A DNA stretch of 64,000 nucleotides from Prorocentrum cordatum. Its lineage: Eukaryota; Sar; Dinophyceae; Prorocentrales; Prorocentraceae. Below, in pieces: positions 61,938 to 64,000 of the stretch; position 1 is the stretch's first letter, and each line of letters begins with the position of its first letter. The notes under the pieces are model-generated. The model saw only the letters and a list, made by a program, of their open reading frames with translations. It did not search any database and had not been told where the DNA came from. Made by a program: the position numbers and the translations under genes. The stretch lies in assembly GCA_963575745.1 (NCBI GenBank), contig CAUYUJ010014550.1:261162-325161 (forward strand), given 5' to 3'.

Positions 61938-62090
61938 CATACACAGACACAATGGATCGCCGATCCCCCAGAAAAAAATATGGGGATATATGGGCAGTGG
62001 GGGGGAAGACAAGAGCCCAGAAAAGATAGGAAAACATGGGGAATGCTTTTGTTTGTGTTTTTTTCTTTGTGTGTCCCTGGGCCCCGTCAC
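61938..62090 (+). mobile_element. C-family element
   Basis: It starts CATACACAGACACAATGGAT, contains CCCAGAAAAGATAGGAAAAC and ends TTTGTTTGTGTTTTTTTCTT then TGTGTGTCCC. Confidence 0.8.
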
Positions 62091-62231
62091 ATTTGAAGCT
62101 CCAGGAACATGAATGGTGGGGAAGTCTCATGCGAAACGCCCAACTCACCCTGCCGACACGTTTCAGGGTGCGACAGGGAGGAGTTGCGTATAGGGAAGAG
62201 GGGTGGAGGACGAGGGCTAGAATTCGGAGGC

Positions 62232-62425
62232 GAGCGATGGGGGGTAAATGAGAAGGAGAAGGCCTTCTCAGAAGGCGGCCAGACTTCTCAGAATCCTCTG
62301 GCCTTCTGAGAAGTGTTGTGTGTCTTCGGGAAAGGCGTAGAAAGCTTCTCGGAAGGCCGGGGCCTTCGGAGATTTCTGAGAAGGCCTTCTCCTTCTCGCT
62401 TCCCCCCCCCGCTCGCCGCCGAAGA
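62232..62425 (+). mobile_element. B-family element, best full-length copy
   Basis: The left end TTCGGAGGCGAGCGATGGGG and right end CCCCGCTCGCCGCCGAA are inverted; GAGAAGGAGAAGGCCTTCTC occurs at both ends. The 194-bp size and order match the introner in the kinase gene. Confidence 0.9.
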
Positions 62426-62524
62426 CTGGAGAGGCGGGAGTTGGAAGAGGAGAAGGCTGCATGGGGGGCCAAGGAGGGCCGCCCCCTCCACCGGCACTCC
62501 TGCCGTCTTGGACCCCTGCATACA

Positions 62525-62760
62525 TCGTTTCGATTCCTCCGATTCGATCCGATTCGATTTCGATGGGTTCCGATTCCGATTCGAGTCGACTTGGGATTCC
62601 GCTGTGGATTCCGAATTCTTATTGGAGGCATACTGGCCTGCCGATGTCCGCCGATTCGACTTCTCCCATCTCGGCTGCCGATTTCCGCCGATCCGATTCA
62701 TGTCCATCGCCGATTTGACTTCTCGATTCGATTCGGGGCTCTTCTGCGTTAATGTTTCTT
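62525..62760 (+). repeat. I dispersed repeat, copy 3
   Basis: Contains GATTCGATTTCGATGGGTTC, GCCGATTCGACTTCTCCC and CGATTTCCGCCGATCCGATT. It follows a B element as copy 2 precedes one. Confidence 0.8.
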
Positions 62761-62972
62761 GATCTGACCGCGGCTTTTTTTTCCTCCTTCGCAGAACAGG
62801 GAACATGCCGAGTTTCTGCTTGGGTGGAGGGCAAAGGGTGAAATATGGAATGCCGTTCCGATGGATTTCCGAGGTTGTGCAGAAGCCCATGGGGATTTCA
62901 CCCTGAGCCCTCCACCCTGAGAAAATTCTCAGACATACTGAACCTAGACCGACACCGATTCGATCCTGGGCT

Positions 62973-63162
62973 TAAGTCGGGCGTGTCCCCCTACAGGGGG
63001 ATTTTCGATGAAAGCTAAACAATAACCCAAGCATTGTCAAACAAAACTACAGGAATAGTTTGGGGACTATTTTTGTCACTGTTTTTTTACCTTTTTGGGG
63101 CATTCTTGGGGTATTTTTTGCTTCGTCGCAAATCCCCCTGTAGGGGGACAGGTCCGATTTAA
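62973..63162 (+). mobile_element. T-family element with a flush 30-bp direct repeat
   Basis: It starts TTAAGTCGGGCGTGTCCCCC and ends GGGGGACAGGTCCGATTTAA. The 30 bp at 62943-62972 (ACCTAGACCGACACCGATTC...) and at 63163-63192 differ at one base and lie exactly at the element ends. Confidence 0.9.
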
Positions 63163-63206
63163 ACCTAGACCGACACCGATGCGATCCTGGGCTCGCCTGC
63201 CCCTGT

Positions 63207-63270
63207 ATCCGCAGGCCGCTGTGCACGCTGCCCGGGCCGGCGGCGCGGACGTCCGCCCCCCCGCGGGGAG
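63207..63270 (+). other. Exon-like segment
   Basis: After a TATCCGCAG acceptor-like site the frame reads AAVHAARAGGADVRPP with GC-rich third positions. Too short to name. Confidence 0.2.
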
Positions 63271-63339
63271 GGTTGGGGGGCGCCCCGCGGGGCGGCGCTG
63301 TGGTCGCTGCCGTGCTGGCCGCCAGAGGTTGGGACGGGC

Positions 63340-63533
63340 CCGATCTCCACCACCACAGCCATACGTAGGTAGGAGAGGGAGGAGGAGGAGGAGGAGGAGG
63401 AGGAGGAGGAGGAGGAGGAGGAGGAGGAGTACATATGAGGACATAGGAGGAGGATGAGGAGGAGGAGGAGGAAGAGGAGGAGGACATAGGAGGAGGCCCA
63501 ATCTCTACCACCACAGCCATATGTAGGGGAACC
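63340..63533 (+). mobile_element. G-family-like element with (GGA)n
   Basis: GATCTCCACCACCACAGCCA and TCTCTACCACCACAGCCATA border a GGA array, but here as direct rather than inverted copies. It is followed by an A element. Confidence 0.6.
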
Positions 63534-63703
63534 AAAGGTGACATACACATAAGAACTCGGAGGTCCGCGCGGGCTTCTTGGATCGGCGCTGGAGGCGCCG
63601 CCCCTGGCGCGCTCCGCGCGCCAGGGAGGGGGGTCCAGCGCGGATCCGAGAAATCCGCGCGGACCTCGAGTTCCTTCTGTTTATGTCACTTGTTGTTCCC
63701 CTA
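63534..63703 (+). mobile_element. A-family foldback element with 6-bp TSD
   Basis: It starts TAGGGGAACCAAAGGTGACA and ends GTCACTTGTTGTTCCCCTA. CATATG is repeated flush at 63528-63533 and 63704-63709, the cleanest target duplication of this family. Confidence 0.95.
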
Positions 63704-63714
63704 CATATGTAGGT

Positions 63715-63855
63715 AGGAGAGGGAGGAGGAGGAGGAGGAGGAGGAGGAGGAGGAGGAGGAGGAGGAGGAGGAGGAGGACCTCCTCGTCCTCCCGTCTCCC
63801 CCGTCCTGCACATGGCAGTGGTGGTGGAGCATCGGCCCATCAGGTTGAGGACTTC
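63715..63855 (+). mobile_element. (GGA)n array and G-family right end
   Basis: The GGA array is followed by CATGGCAGTGGTGGTGGAGC and ATCGGCCCATCAGG, the G-type right end. The A element at 63534 probably inserted into this G element. Confidence 0.65.
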
Positions 63856-63861
63856 AGAGGA

Positions 63862-64000
63862 GGAAAAGGTACCCATGCGGCTAGCATTCGCCCTTTTTCT
63901 AGTTTTATTCGGCCTCCTGGGATCTAGGCCTCCTAGATGGGGTCGGAGTAGATGGGGTCGGAGGATCGCGCCGCATCGCAGATGCATCGGCGATGCGGCC
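63862..64000 (+). repeat. K dispersed repeat, left part, then window end
   Basis: GAGGAGGAAAAGGTACCCAT and TTCGGCCTCCTGGGA match the K start; the rest lies beyond the window. Confidence 0.6.

Noticed and set aside
62973-63162. piggyBac-type element because of TTAA at both ends
   Set aside because: Other copies of the family have TCAG, TCAA or TTCC in place of TTAA and different flush repeats, so TTAA is part of the variable end.

Overview
The window is nuclear DNA of a dinoflagellate. The clearest marker is an intact 22-nt dinoflagellate spliced-leader (SL) sequence at 52195-52216. Other support is GC-rich coding with almost only G or C at third positions, introns that begin with GC or GA as well as GT, and a very high repeat load. 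The character fits a large, GC-rich, intron-laden genome of the Prorocentrum kind, but the species cannot be fixed from this sequence. There is one assembly gap of exactly 100 N at 43381-43480.

Left third (about 4.4-21.2 kb, plus strand): one real nuclear gene could be assembled by hand, a FGGY-family D-ribulose kinase (plant XK-1/cyanobacterial type) split into seven exons over 16.4 kb. The exons join in frame to 510 codons including the stop. Five introns have GA-AG, GC-AG or GT-AG borders. The remaining one, 12989-13165, is a 172-bp inverted-repeat element with a 5-bp target duplication (CCATC) set exactly inside the conserved GTTDSIAAF motif. It is an introner-like insertion without canonical splice sites. 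The long introns are filled with short non-autonomous inverted-repeat (foldback) elements, often nested in one another.

Middle (21.2-43.4 kb): no complete gene was found. This stretch holds dispersed copies of the same foldback families, (TCC)n, (GTT)n and (CCG)n microsatellites, two related tandem arrays (period about 70-86 bp), degenerate GGGCCTCTTGG-type minisatellite blocks, and a few isolated exon-like segments with strong GC3 bias.

Right part (43.5-57.1 kb): two LINE retrotransposons. LINE-1 (minus strand, 43481 to about 50.1 kb) has an intact ORF1 with a RanBP2-type zinc finger. Its ORF2 is open for 1659 codons with the unusual order RNase H, endonuclease, reverse transcriptase, zinc fingers, and it runs into the gap. 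LINE-2 (plus strand, 52195 to about 57.12 kb) begins exactly with the SL, so it was copied from a trans-spliced mRNA. Its ORF2 is decayed by two frameshifts, a stop codon and a deletion of reverse transcriptase motif A. From 57.1 to 64 kb there are tandem repeats, microsatellites and more foldback elements.

I group the foldback elements by terminal sequence into families A (TAGGGGAAC ends), B (GGCGGCGAG ends with CTTCTCAGAAGG core; includes the introner), C (ACACAGACACAAT), D (TTAGTGGGCCC), E (TCGGGG...CCCCGA), F (CGGGCCGGAC), G (GATGGGC...CCACCACCACC with a GGA array), T (TYARGTCGGGC), L (GCCATCGCTCGGACG) and several single-copy ones. None encodes a transposase here, so all depend on factors encoded elsewhere.
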